Below are positions 36,001 through 41,200 of a DNA stretch of 64,000 nt, piece after piece. Source of the stretch: Neogale vison (taxonomy: Eukaryota; Chordata; Mammalia; Carnivora; Mustelidae); the NCBI RefSeq assembly GCF_020171115.1, contig NC_058096.1:213256001-213320000 (forward strand), read 5' to 3'. Both the position numbers and the translations under genes were made by a program. A model generated the notes under the pieces. It had not been told where the DNA came from and made no database searches. It saw only the letters and a list, made by a program, of their open reading frames with translations. Within the stretch, counting starts at the first letter, position 1. Each line of letters begins with the position of its first letter.

Positions 36001-37941
36001 GTGTGACTCTGGGCAAGGGACCAGCCTATGCTGTGCCTCAGTTTGCTCATCAGTTAGATGGGGACAAGAGAGTACCCACATCACAGGCACAGCATAGGCT
36101 GGTCCCTTGCCCAGAGTCACACAGGGGGCAAGTTGCTGGGAGGATTTAAAGAAGTCATGTTTAGCCTTGGCATGGAGGAAGCACTCTGCAAATGTTGGCC
36201 ATTCTGCCAAAAAGCCAACAAGGTGGGAGGGCATACAGGGACACAGTGTCAGGAGAGGGCTCTTGGGGTGACATTCAAGCCACAGCCTGATGAAAAGGAA
36301 GAGCAGAGAAAGAGTGATCCAGGCAGAGACAGCAGCAAGTACAAAGGCCCCAGGACTGCACATGTTGAGGGCCAGCAAGAAGGCCAGTGTAGCAACATCA
36401 TAAAGCATCACCACGCAAAAGGAGGCTTGGCGTGTTCCAGGCAGAGGGGGAACATCCTGAGCCTGACAAGGCATGCTGATGTGAGGGTCAGGTGAATCTA
36501 TGAAGATGGGGAGTGACGAGTGGGCAGATCCCCTCGTAGGTCACAGAACCTAGTGTCCAGCTGGAGGTTGAGTCTTTCTCCTGCAGAGGATGGGGGTTGT
36601 GGAGGATGTGTCAACAGAGGGCACAGTCAAATCTGGTCAGAAAGACCAAAGGCAGAGGCAGGGGCCAGGGCATGGAGAGAAAAGGACGAATTCTAGAAGG
36701 TTCGGAACCAGTCAATTGGCGGTGGGACTCTTCCCAACTCATCCCATCCCTGCTGCTCACAGAGCCAGTTTCTTTACCCTTACAATGGGTTAGTTAGTTT
36801 ACCCCACCTCACCTGTGAGGATCAGCCCCGCAGACCCACAGCAGGTACTCAGGCATTCCCATGTGGTGGTTGTTATTAAGATTCTTTCCAATGGGAACCC
36901 CCAGCAACACCTATTTCACCCCAGGAGGACCCCCAAAAGCTTCTTCAAGCATTCCCCTTGGAGACACGCCAGAGACCTTCTTCCAAGGAAACCCGCATAG
37001 GACACCAGAATCCCCTCGTGAAAGATCACGATCTCTAGAGATCCCCAAACAAGTCTTGGAATACGCAGCAACGTCTCCACAAACTCTGAACCCCTCAAAT
37101 CCTGTACAGATCCGAAACTTTCAAAGAGCACCCGGGCCACAGAGAAACCGGTAAATGGCCCCCAGGAGACACACACCCTTCAGAAACCCTAAAAGTCTCT
37201 TACAGATGTCTCAAGAAGCCCCTTCATCCCTCACCCACCGAGAAAGCCCTAAAAAACTCCAAAGTGTCTTTGCATCCCCCAAAGACCACTGGGTCGCCAC
37301 CCAGGGCCCCTAGAGACCTATGAAAATCCCTGAAGAACCCCTAGAAGCCTCTCACCGTCACCAAGTCCCCACAGAGACCCCCAAATAACCAAGCCTCCCA
37401 ATCAGCCCCGGCTCTCTGGAACACCTACCAGCTGCCCAGAGATCTCCAAGCTATCGCCCAGTCCCCTGAGGTCTCCCAAACAGCCTCTAGAATCTTTTTC
37501 TTTTTTTTCAGCCTCTAGAATCTTGAAACTTACTCTCTCCCTCCACAGACCGTCTAGCTGTCCCCTCCAGTTCCCCTCAGAGACCCCCAATCCGTCATTC
37601 TTTCAGGTCCCTGCCCCGCCCCTAGCCCCGCCCTCATCTAAGCCTCTCCCGCCAGTCTCCAAAACCCCTCACCCCAAGCTCTCAGAGCCCCCGACTCCGC
37701 CCCTGCAACACCCCCGCTCTGATCACCCCCCAAGACGCGCAGCTGGTCCGGGGCCAGGCCCCGACTGCACTCACAAGAGGTCCCGCCTTGCGGTCTTGCA
37801 GACGATGCGCAGGAAACGCCAGCCGCCACCGCCCACGTACACGCCGAGCGCCGCAGCTGCGCTCCAGGTCCACGGCAGCCCCAACAGCCACAGCAGCACG
37901 AGCGAGACCACGGAGGCCGAGCCTGCACCGGGAGCTTGCAT
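5931..37941 (-). CDS. SLC27A1: SLC27A1, long-chain fatty acid transport protein 1 (FATP1), 12 coding exons
   Basis: FATP1 is a membrane acyl-CoA synthetase that couples long-chain fatty acid uptake to CoA activation, mainly in muscle and fat. Twelve coding exons join in frame: 37941-37775, 17863-17469, 17336-17175, 17071-17002, 16213-16122, 16050-15941, 9754-9545, 8420-8294, 8205-8068, 7988-7824, 7438-7292, 6088-5931. They total 1941 nt, or 646 codons plus TAA/TGA-type stop, the same length as human FATP1 as I recall it. Residues about 11-35 are a hydrophobic N-terminal membrane segment. The AMP-binding P-loop [12 protein letters not shown] is at 246-257. The FATP signature region ([17 protein letters not shown] onward) is at about 491-523; residue 508 is Gly where I recall Ser in human. 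The C-terminus is ICSGAFAL. Splice phases agree at every junction. All introns are GT-AG except intron 10, which has a GC donor. The start ATG has A at -3. Identity is certain; tissue role is from the known family. Confidence -1.
6089..7291 (-). other. SLC27A1 intron 11, including hAT-like DNA transposon fossil at 6392-6608
   Basis: 6392-6608 resembles the element with ends CAGGGGTCAGCAAACT-like and GTTTGCcgacccctg-like, here decayed (GGTCAGCAACCC... TTTAAGAAACAGTTTGC). A second copy lies at 44828-46079. The rest of the intron shows nothing recognisable. Confidence -1.
7292..7438 (-). CDS. SLC27A1: SLC27A1 exon 11 (aa 546-595)
   Basis: Encodes [20 protein letters not shown] through [12 protein letters not shown]. 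Acceptor TCTCCAG, donor GTGCGG. Confidence -1.
7824..7988 (-). CDS. SLC27A1: SLC27A1 exon 10 (aa 491-546), FATP signature
   Basis: Encodes [20 protein letters not shown] then [20 protein letters not shown] and ends at [10 protein letters not shown]. This is the most conserved FATP/VLACS block. The exon ends CCAG and the intron begins GCAAGC, a GC donor in an otherwise good AG|GCAAG context. Confidence -1.
8068..8205 (-). CDS. SLC27A1: SLC27A1 exon 9 (aa 445-491)
   Basis: Encodes [20 protein letters not shown] through [11 protein letters not shown]. Acceptor CTTCCCAG, donor GTGGGA. The 88-bp intron before it and the 79-bp intron after it are unusually short for this gene. Confidence -1.
8294..8420 (-). 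CDS. SLC27A1: SLC27A1 exon 8 (aa 403-445)
   Basis: Encodes [20 protein letters not shown] then [20 protein letters not shown] and QAG. Acceptor GTCCCAG, donor GTGAGC. Confidence -1.
9545..9754 (-). CDS. SLC27A1: SLC27A1 exon 7 (aa 333-402)
   Basis: Encodes [20 protein letters not shown] through [10 protein letters not shown]. Contains [10 protein letters not shown], the conserved A5-type motif of adenylate-forming enzymes. Acceptor CTCCCCAG, donor GTGGAT. Confidence -1.
9755..10690 (-). other. SLC27A1 intron 6, proximal part
   Basis: L2-like 3'-end sequence (plus strand) at about 10320-10500, recognised by the CCTTTGCACGCATGCTTTC block. The rest is unassigned. Confidence -1.
10692..10807. 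repeat. 58-bp tandem duplication with internal palindrome
   Basis: Two head-to-tail units start at 10692 and 10750 (GTGCCCAAGATCTAACC). Each contains GATCTAACC-AGGA-GGTTAGATC, a 9-bp perfect stem with a 4-base loop. The units differ at only a few bases. Confidence -1.
11091..11346. repeat. 128-bp tandem duplication
   Basis: Two adjacent 128-bp units (11091-11218, 11219-11346) differ at about two positions (AAACCCC/AAATCCC; GGCTCTTG/GGCTCCTG). The unit resembles the 3' end of an LTR with an AATAAA-type signal (GAGCTAATAAA). Confidence -1.
11645..11835 (+). repeat. Can-SINE, old and 5'-truncated
   Basis: Starts within the head (GGCTTAGTCAGTTAAGC) and carries a diverged middle and an ATAAATAAATAAAACC tail. 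Confidence -1.
11868..12056 (+). repeat. L1 3' end fragment
   Basis: Carnivore L1 3'UTR type: GGATAACCAGGTGATGGGC, then GAGCACTGGGTATTACA, ending in an A-rich tail. Confidence -1.
12628..12840 (+). repeat. MER5-type (hAT-Charlie) fossil
   Basis: Ends GAGGTTCTCAACC and GGCTGAGAAACACTG are imperfect inverted repeats, as in MER5-like non-autonomous DNA transposons. Interior includes CTGAATATCCTATAGTACAC. Related copies at 43180 and 57100. Confidence -1.
13216..13700 (-). repeat. Old L1 fragment, antisense
   Basis: The plus strand reads ACATAACATAAAATTTACCA and later ATAATATTCCAT-like blocks, the common antisense face of old L1M elements. Confidence -1.
13705..13988 (+). repeat. Younger L1 3'UTR fragment
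   Basis: Contains CCATAAGAGACTCTTAGTCTC, a G-rich run and AATACATTATATGTTAATAA before the tail. Flanked by ATATCCCTTC-like duplications. Confidence -1.
14040..14295 (+). repeat. Old L1 3' end fragment
   Basis: Same family as 1800-2425: TGTCCAGAACAGGCTAATCC, then AATGTTCTGGAACTAGACAG. Confidence -1.
14310..14530 (+). repeat. Can-SINE
   Basis: Full-length with expanded (TC)n. Perfect 14-bp duplications AAAAATGGTTTCTT (14296-14309, 14531-14544). Inserted at the end of an L1 fossil. Confidence -1.
14545..15940 (-). other. SLC27A1 intron 6, distal part
   Basis: No repeat or exon recognised. G-rich sequence at about 15765-15900 near exon 6 gives many G-runs on the plus strand, hence C-runs in the transcript. 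Confidence -1.
15941..16050 (-). CDS. SLC27A1: SLC27A1 exon 6 (aa 296-332)
   Basis: Encodes [20 protein letters not shown] through DDCVKYNCT. The donor is GTCAGG, a non-optimal but legal GT site. Exon 6 ends on a codon boundary, and exon 7 starts with VVQYIGE, as expected for FATP1. Confidence -1.
16122..16213 (-). CDS. SLC27A1: SLC27A1 exon 5 (aa 265-296)
   Basis: Encodes [20 protein letters not shown] then [12 protein letters not shown]. Acceptor CCCCTGCAG, donor GTACTG (weaker than consensus). The frame is preserved to exon 6. Confidence -1.
16214..17001 (-). repeat. SLC27A1 intron 4 with an old unnamed mammalian repeat
   Basis: About 16480-16830 belongs to a family containing GCAAAGGCCCTGAGGC followed by GAAGGAC/GAAGGAG and 'AGGAACTGAAAGG'-like sequence. 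Copies of the same family occur near 26000, 36290, 47650-48700 and 53780, all in the same orientation. I cannot name it with confidence. Confidence -1.
17002..17071 (-). CDS. SLC27A1: SLC27A1 exon 4 (aa 242-265), ATP/AMP-binding motif
   Basis: A 70-bp exon encoding [20 protein letters not shown] and VHS. It carries the Ser/Thr/Gly-rich phosphate-binding loop that defines the acyl-adenylate-forming enzymes. Acceptor CTCCTGCAG, donor GTAAGG. Confidence -1.
17175..17336 (-). CDS. SLC27A1: SLC27A1 exon 3 (aa 188-242)
   Basis: Encodes [19 protein letters not shown] through PPDKGMD. The acceptor reads TGCAGCAG, so two AGs three bases apart are available. Using the first keeps the family's length; the second would delete one residue. 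Donor GTGAGG. Confidence -1.
17469..17863 (-). CDS. SLC27A1: SLC27A1 exon 2 (aa 56-188)
   Basis: Preceded by a CCTCCTCCCAG acceptor and followed by GTGAGG. Encodes [17 protein letters not shown] through [10 protein letters not shown], the first part of the AMP-binding enzyme fold. Contains [20 protein letters not shown], typical of FATP proteins. At 395 bp it is the largest coding exon. Confidence -1.
17864..19879 (-). other. SLC27A1 intron 1, exon-2-proximal part
   Basis: Contains a (GCCAT)6 microsatellite at 18096-18126 and an L2-like 3' end (plus) at about 18870-19190. MIR-like traces lie around 19600. No exon seen. Confidence -1.
18096..18126 (+). repeat. (GCCAT)n pentanucleotide microsatellite
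   Basis: Six uninterrupted GCCAT units; a likely length polymorphism. Confidence -1.
19880..20190 (+). repeat. Old L1 3' end fragment
   Basis: Same family as 1800-2425: CAATTGGCAGTTGCCAGGGG and AATGTTCTGGAACCAGATGG. Confidence -1.
20402..20583 (-). repeat. Can-SINE, diverged
   Basis: T-rich start, then GGACTTGATCTCACGACCC and a final GCCATCCAGGCACC. Confidence -1.
20584..21249. other. Intron 1 segment with L2-like sequence
   Basis: L2-like 3' end (plus) at about 20620-20960, recognised by GGGCCTTTGCCCATGCAG and following blocks. The remainder is unassigned. Confidence -1.
21250..21990 (+). repeat. MaLR (MLT1-type) LTR remnants
   Basis: Two patches look like MLT1-class LTRs in plus orientation: AATTTGTTACGCAGCC near 21340, then a longer copy from about 21600 to 21985 containing 'AAGTAGGATCTTTATAGATG' and 'GTGGTTTTAAGCCAC'. 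Confidence -1.
21991..23139. other. Intron 1 segment, L2/MIR fossils
   Basis: MIR-like at about 22370-22560 and L2-like at about 22640-22990 (plus). No exon seen. Confidence -1.
23140..23580 (+). repeat. MaLR (MLT1-type) LTR
   Basis: Starts near TGAATGGTGGCCCCCAAAAG and includes GTCCTTATAAGAGACAGAAG and GGTCACCCAGTTTGTGTCAC, all hallmarks of MLT1 LTRs. Confidence -1.
23780..24013 (+). repeat. L1 3' end, young, 5'-truncated
   Basis: Carnivore L1 3'UTR ending AATACTGTTTTTCTGAAAAT plus AAATAAATTGG and poly-A. Flanked by the duplication AAAAAAATACATATTTA on both sides. Confidence -1.
24030..24213 (+). repeat. Can-SINE, diverged
   Basis: Head GAGTAGCTCAGTCAGCTAAG; tail AATAAACAAATAAAATC. First of three abutting SINE parts. 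Confidence -1.
24214..24378 (-). repeat. Can-SINE, inverted
   Basis: Poly-T then GACAGGGGACAGAAGAGGG..., ending CGAACTGAGCCCC. Inverted between two plus-strand SINE segments, so 24030-24378 can form a snap-back with its neighbours. Confidence -1.
24379..24535 (+). repeat. Can-SINE, head missing
   Basis: Begins at TTCAGCTCAGGTCATGATC, i.e. about 40 bases into the SINE, and runs to a normal AAATAAATAAATAAAATC tail. A recombination or truncated-insertion junction with the preceding inverted copy. Confidence -1.
24625..24751 (+). repeat. L1 stub, 127 bp, with target duplications
   Basis: Only the last ~115 bp of an L1 plus poly-A. Flanked by perfect 16-bp duplications AAAGATCACCGTAACC (24609-24624, 24752-24767). 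Nearly identical to the end of the L1 at 23780. Confidence -1.
24768..25737. other. Intron 1 segment with L2-like sequence
   Basis: L2-like blocks (plus) at about 25005-25310. The rest, including 25320-25700, gives no match I recognise. Confidence -1.
25751..25922 (-). repeat. Can-SINE with internal deletion
   Basis: Shorter than neighbours (middle segment missing around AAGCAGGCTCCC-AGGAACC). Flanked by 13-bp CAATGGTAGTCTT (25738-25750, 25923-25935). Confidence -1.
25936..26830 (+). repeat. Old unnamed repeat and L1-like fragment
   Basis: 26000-26270 belongs to the same unnamed family as 16480. 26320-26660 resembles the 3' part of L1 ORF2 and 3'UTR (ACAATGGAAGGCTGTACAGC). No functional gene. 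Confidence -1.
26834..27025 (+). repeat. Can-SINE
   Basis: Head GGGTGCCTGAGTGGCTCAG; flanked by AGATCTTCCTC (26823-26833, 27026-27036). Confidence -1.
27125..27319 (+). repeat. Can-SINE
   Basis: Full-length; perfect 18-bp duplications AATACATCTAACCGAACA (27107-27124, 27320-27337). Confidence -1.
27445..27470 (+). repeat. 26-bp SINE head with perfect target duplications
   Basis: Only GGGCGCCTGGGTGGCTCAG plus TGGTTTA of a Can-SINE is present, with no middle or poly-A. Perfect 13-bp duplications AATTAAGTGTTGA flank it (27432-27444, 27471-27483). Confidence -1.
27777..27972 (+). repeat. Can-SINE
   Basis: Head GTGCACCTGGGTGGCTCAG, diverged, tail AAATAAACAAATAAAATC. Confidence -1.
27984..28172 (+). 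repeat. Can-SINE
   Basis: Full head GGGGCGCCTGGGTGGCTCAG; lies only 11 bases after the previous SINE tail. Confidence -1.
28282..28483 (+). repeat. Can-SINE, 'GGACGACTGCC' subfamily
   Basis: Flanked by 16-bp duplications AGAAAGGTTAGAAGGT (28266-28281, 28484-28499). Differs from the copy at 584 by about three substitutions over the body plus tail length. Confidence -1.
28619..28814 (+). repeat. Can-SINE
   Basis: Head GGGGTGCCTGGGTGGCTCAG; imperfect flanks AGTCATCA / AGTTATCA. Confidence -1.
28965..29240 (+). repeat. Can-SINE with expanded A/T-rich tail
   Basis: Contains a C11 run at about 29080 in the pyrimidine part. The tail is followed by duplicated AAATAAATAAATAAAATC and TTTTTTAAAAAA stretches. 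Confidence -1.
29368..29554 (-). repeat. Can-SINE
   Basis: Flanked by perfect 16-bp GAAATGTCTTCATTTT (29352-29367, 29555-29570). Confidence -1.
29683..29861 (+). repeat. Can-SINE
   Basis: Flanks AAAAAATTAACTTCTCA and AAAAAATTAACCTCTCA, one base different. Confidence -1.
30014..30206 (-). repeat. Can-SINE, first of three stacked copies
   Basis: Inverse SINE ending GCCACCCAGGTGCCC. Preceded by GCTAATTCCATTT, which recurs after this copy and again after the next. Confidence -1.
30220..30447 (-). repeat. Can-SINE, second of three stacked copies
   Basis: Diverged, with extra AG-rich sequence (GAGAGAGAGAGCGCGC). Followed again by GCTAATTCCATTTT. Confidence -1.
30459..30514 (-). repeat. Can-SINE 3' part, third of three stacked copies
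   Basis: Only the tail-side third remains (AAAGATTTTATTTATTTATT, then GACAGAGATCACAAGCAGG), breaking off into unique sequence at 30515. Confidence -1.
30859..31052 (+). repeat. Can-SINE
   Basis: Head AGGTGCCTGGGTGACTCAG; tail AAGTAAATAAAATCTT. Approximate flanks GAAAACAATGTA / GAAAATGTA. Confidence -1.
31577..31771 (+). repeat. Can-SINE
   Basis: Head GGGGCACCTGGGCAGCTCAG; flanks AAAAGACTATGG on both sides. Confidence -1.
31784..31885 (+). repeat. Older tRNA-Lys SINE
   Basis: Keeps tRNA-like A and B boxes (TGGCTGGCTCAGGCAGTAG; GAGTTCAAGCCCCA) but lacks the (TC)n middle of younger copies. Inserted right behind the SINE at 31577. Confidence -1.
31921..32110 (-). repeat. Can-SINE
   Basis: Inverse full-length copy ending GCCACCCAGGCGCCCC. 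Confidence -1.
32301..32662. other. Intron 1 segment, nothing recognised
   Basis: No exon, RNA or familiar repeat seen between the Tigger-like fossil and the next SINE. Confidence -1.
32678..32887 (+). repeat. Can-SINE
   Basis: Perfect 15-bp duplications AAAAATGACAAGTAA (32663-32677, 32888-32902). Confidence -1.
33174..33358 (+). repeat. Can-SINE
   Basis: Head GGGATGCCTGGGTGGCTAAG; its tail merges with the A-rich tract that follows. Confidence -1.
33359..33530 (+). repeat. A-rich low-complexity tract (AAAATAAAACAAA)n
   Basis: About 170 bases with almost no G, probably grown from the SINE poly-A tail. Confidence -1.
33531..34924. other. Intron 1 segment with MIR fossils
   Basis: MIR-like (antisense) sequence at about 33600-33760 (CACCTACTGTGTGCCAGGCA) and again near 33830-33960 and 34100-34240; MIR (sense) at about 34740-34910. 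The remaining sequence is unassigned. Confidence -1.
34925..35380 (+). repeat. Old interspersed repeat ('TTAGTTAGCTATTGCTGTGT' family)
   Basis: Starts with that block, also found near 44135 (GTTAGCTATTGATGTGTAAC) and, decayed, near 62840. Likely an ancient transposon family; not named here. Confidence -1.
35709..35890 (+). repeat. Can-SINE
   Basis: Head GGGCGCCTGAGTGGCTCAG; imperfect flanks AATTACAAACGATG / AATTACAAATGACAG. Confidence -1.
35925..36190 (+). repeat. MIR element carrying a 49-bp perfect inverted repeat
   Basis: Reads as a sense MIR (TGACTCTGGGCAAGGGACC, CCTCAGTTTGCTCATC, GATGGGGACAAGAG). A reverse-complement copy of 35990-36038 is inserted at 36085-36133, then the MIR continues with GAGGATTTAAAGAAGTCA. 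Confidence -1.
36191..36889. other. Intron 1 segment with old repeat
   Basis: 36290-36480 belongs to the unnamed family seen at 16480 (GTACAAAGGCCCCAGGAC). MIR-like around 36740-36870. No exon. Confidence -1.
36890..37520 (-). repeat. Degenerate C-run minisatellite-like region in intron 1
   Basis: About 630 bases built from loose variants of AGAGACCCCYAAA spaced 20-35 bases apart. In the SLC27A1 transcript these become runs of G (UUUGGGGGUCUCU). Lies just downstream of exon 1. Confidence -1.
37775..37941 (-). CDS. SLC27A1: SLC27A1 coding exon 1 (aa 1-56)
   Basis: Begins [14 protein letters not shown] and ends KTARRDL plus two bases, followed by a GTGAGT donor at 37774. It encodes the short luminal/extracellular start and the hydrophobic segment rich in Leu and Trp. 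The bases just upstream of the ATG form a good splice acceptor (pyrimidine tract then CCCCAG), so an upstream non-coding exon is possible. Confidence -1.
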
Positions 37942-38950
37942 CCTGGGGAGGCGGAGAGCTCTCAGGCCGCGGAAGGCTGGGGCCCCGCCCCCAGAATGAG
38001 CTCCGCCCCCAGCTCCCGGCTCCGCCTCCTCAGGGAGCCCAAGCCACCCCCTTCGAGCCCCGCGCTCTTGCCTGGAATTAGCCAGGTCCCGACAGACTCC
38101 GCCCCCGGATCAGGGCTCCGCCCCGTCCCATGCTGGGCACAGGCCTCCCTCCTCTTCTTGGCCCGGCTCAAGCCTCTTTGCCAATTCTTAGCACAGGCCA
38201 CGCCCTCAGACGCAGCTCTTAGACTCCGCCAGTCACTGTCAAGACCTACCCCACGTCTTGACCTAGCGGCTGGGCTCTGAACCCAAGCTCCGGGCTCACG
38301 ACTTGGCCCCAAACATGGGCTCCACCTCGTCCCTACTACAGACACAGGCCCTTCCCAGGCACTTGATCAGCCTTCCTCCATTGCCGTGATCTAGCGCCGT
38401 CCTCGGTTACAGGATCCACCCCAGTTCCCACAGGGCCGGGGCTTTCCTCCAAGACCCGTCTCTATCTCTACTCCGCCATTCATTCCCCGCCCCCAGATTG
38501 GCCTCTGGTCCCGCCCACAGTCAACGCCCCGCCCACTCCCAATTAGGGCCCCCCCCCGGCCCGCCCCTAACCCAGGCCCAGGTTCCGTCCCCGGCCACTG
38601 GCCCCGCCCTCGGGCTTTGGCCCAATCGACACCCTCTGGACCTCCCTCTGGCCCACCTAGAGCCCTAGGCCCCACCCCATCTGCCAACCCAGGCCCGCCC
38701 CAAGGCTATCTTCCGACCTGTCCAGATACGAGCTCCTCAGCTGCTTAGCCAAAGCCCGCCCCTTTCGGGAGGCCACGACCATAGAGAGGGGCCCCAGGCC
38801 AGAGAGACGACGGCCAACGAGACCGGAGCCTAGAACGGCCCAGAAAGGGCGAGCGCTGTCTTGGAGACACCCAAACGGCTCCCCCACTCCCGCCCCCGAG
38901 CGGCGTTTAGAAAACAGGTGCTCCCGCACCCTAGGGGCGTGGCTCAGGGC
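37942..38950 (-). promoter_or_regulatory. SLC27A1: SLC27A1 upstream GC-box-rich promoter region
   Basis: GC-rich DNA just upstream of the start codon carries more than a dozen CCGCCC-type (Sp1/KLF-like) boxes, for example near 37984, 38000, 38098, 38115, 38485, 38526, 38603, 38690 and 38752. No interspersed repeat was recognised here. A TATA box is not evident. This is the expected promoter of a broadly expressed gene, but the start site cannot be read from sequence alone. Confidence -1.
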
Positions 38951-40020
38951 TGAGCACTGGATGGCAAATGGATTCCTAGCCCGGGGGACCAGAAAGTCTC
39001 GGTTCACACCCAGGGCCTGTGTGTACTGGGTTCTCGCCCCGTTTATCCTGAGTCTAGGCTGCGACGCCTCTTGGGTCTTACACATTCCAGGGATCCGGAG
39101 AGTCCTAAACTCACAGTCTAGGAGCCTCAGGATGTTCTAAATCCAAACCCCACCTCAGTCTTAATTATACATTTCAAGGACTCAACTAATCCCCAATCCA
39201 TAACGCAAAATCTTGTCAGTTAAATCTCAATGTAACACCCCAGGAGCCCAGGGACGGCAAAAGCTACACGCCAGGTTCCCACCCCCCACACCGGAAGTTC
39301 TAAATGCCCACCCAGAGACCCAAAAGCCCTCCTGATCAGGCACGGGCCAGCGCTGGCCTGGCTGCCCACTACCCTGGACCCTGGCTTACCTGGAGCGGTG
39401 CACAGACCCTCAGTCTTAGCCGCTTCCTCGTGGGTTCCCAGAAGCTGAGGCAGGGACGATGAGGCCAAGACAGAGGACTCCAAACCTAGCCTGAGAGTGG
39501 GGGCCCTCCGGAACCACTATTTCTGCAGACTCCTGGGCCCGGCTCCGCCTGTGCTATGCCCATGCAGGCCACCGCCTTGGATCCCTCCCTCCAAGCTCCC
39601 CCTCCTTTGCCCCCCTGCCCACCCCACCCCAGCTTGTTTTCTGCCTTGCTTTGGCCGACCTTCTCAGCGCTCTCCTTGGGAGGCAGCCAGGGCCTGCTTC
39701 CAGCACCATTTGGAGGACAGGGCTGGGCAGGCTCCCACCCCTCCCACATGCTACCATTGGTGCCTGTAGTTGCCCGGGGTTGGTGGAATGGGGGTTAAGG
39801 GGGCAGATCTGGAGGACAGGCCCAGAGCCAGCCACTGGATGGCTATTTTCTTGGACAGGGATCAGCAGAGTCGGCAATGACCAGTAAGCACAGCTGCGCT
39901 CTTATCCTGTCAGGTAGCCCTGTTGTGCTCACCCCATTTTACAGGTAAAGAAATCGAGAACCAGAGCTGTCACATGAGCTGGAGCTGAAATTCTCTCATT
40001 CACAAATGTGGGCTAGAGGC
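38951..40020. other. Intergenic/promoter-distal DNA upstream of SLC27A1
   Basis: No SINE. Contains the candidate 5' exon donor at 39390 and a MIR-like patch at about 39890-39990. Otherwise unassigned. Confidence -1.
39390..39500 (-). other. Candidate non-coding first exon of SLC27A1
   Basis: On the minus strand a strong donor, GCTCCAG|GTAAGCC, ends at 39390. About 1.4 kb further on, a good acceptor lies one base before the SLC27A1 ATG. Together they could form a 5'UTR intron. I recall FATP1 genes described with 13 exons, which would fit 12 coding exons plus one non-coding one. The 5' boundary given is arbitrary. Speculative. Confidence -1.
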
Positions 40021-40385
40021 TTGCTCTCCCACCTTCCTCCACCTCCCCCTACCTTCCCTCCTTCCTCCTCCCTAAACTTCTCCTCCCCCTCCTCGCTCTG
40101 ACCCCGATTCCTCCATTCTTCCCCACTTCCTCCCCCTCCTTCTCTTCTCCTCCCCGCCTTCAGCTTTCTTCCTCCCCTCCCCCTTTCCCCCACTTTCCCT
40201 TTTCTTTGCTCCTCCCCCACCTACTTCCTTCCCCTTCTCTTCTGCTTCATCCCTCCTCCTCTGCACCCCTCCTCTTACCCCCACCCCTGCCCTCCTGACT
40301 TCCCTCCTCCTCTCCAGCAGTTTCTTCCTTTTCTCCCTTCCTCCTCCCCCCTCCCCCCTTTCTTCCCTCCCTCCTTCTCCATCCT
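40021..40385 (+). repeat. Long pyrimidine (C/T) tract
   Basis: About 365 bases of nearly pure C and T on the plus strand (CTCCTCC, CTTCCTCC repeated), with rare A or G interruptions. Confidence -1.
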
Positions 40386-40424
40386 ACCAAGTTCATTGAG
40401 ACCTCAGTAAATAGTGCCCATGAA

Positions 40425-40595
40425 CTCTGAGAAACAAACTGAAGGTTTTGGAGGGGAAGGGGTTGGGAGGTTGGGTGAGCCTGGTGGTGGGTATTAGAGA
40501 GGGCAGTATTGCATGGAGCACTGGGTGTGGTGCATAAACAATGAATTTTGGAACACTGAAAAGAAATGTTTTAAAAATATAAAATAAATAAATAA
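40425..40595 (+). repeat. L1 3' end, short, with target duplications
   Basis: GGTGGTGGGTATTAGAGAGG and GCATGGAGCACTGGGTGTGG are the carnivore L1 3'UTR. Flanks AAATAGTGCCCATGA / AAATAGTGTCCATGA. Confidence -1.
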
Positions 40596-40963
40596 ATAGT
40601 GTCCATGACCATCACTCTCCAATTCTGCCCACAGCTCTTCAAGATACTGTTATGGGTCCTCAGTCTGAAATCCCCAATTCCAAAAGGCTCTGGAAACCCA
40701 ACTTTTCCTTCAGGTGGGACCAGAACTCCAGATGTAGGTGTAGGCAGGTAGGGTGAAGGGTTCCCCAAAATAGAAAGATGAACCACAGCTTTCTTAACAT
40801 AAGAGAAGTCATTTTAGGTTCCCAGCCACTTTGATCTACACCTGAAAGGCCCTCATTGCCCAAGCACATTGTCAAGTCCAATTGCAGAACTTCCTGGGAT
40901 ATGTTCAAATTGCAGAAAAATAGACCTTAATAGTTAATGATTTTAAGGAAACGAAAGAATGTG
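40596..40963. other. Intergenic, nothing recognised
   Basis: No exon or familiar repeat. Confidence -1.
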
Positions 40964-40964
40964 G

Positions 40965-41200
40965 GTGCCTGGGTGGCTCAGTCACTAAGCATCTGCCTTC
41001 GGCTCAGGTTCATGATCCCAGGGTCCTGGAATCAAGCCCCTAATTGGGTTCCCAGTTTGTCGGGAAACCTGCTTCTCCCTCTCCCACTCCCCCTGCTTGT
41101 GTTCCCTCTCTCCTCTCTCTCTCTCATTGCCAAATAAATAAATAAAACCTTAAAAAAAAAAAAAAAAAAAAAAGAAGATGAAGAAGAAGAAGAAAAAGAA
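40965..41200 (+). repeat. Can-SINE plus (GAA)n tail
   Basis: Head GGGTGCCTGGGTGGCTCAG; long poly-A followed by GAAGAAGAAGAAG. Confidence -1.

Noticed and set aside
37523..37999. 158-codon plus-strand frame antisense to SLC27A1 exon 1
   Set aside because: Pro/Ser/Arg-rich translation of GC-rich promoter DNA; no family resemblance, and the real gene lies on the other strand.
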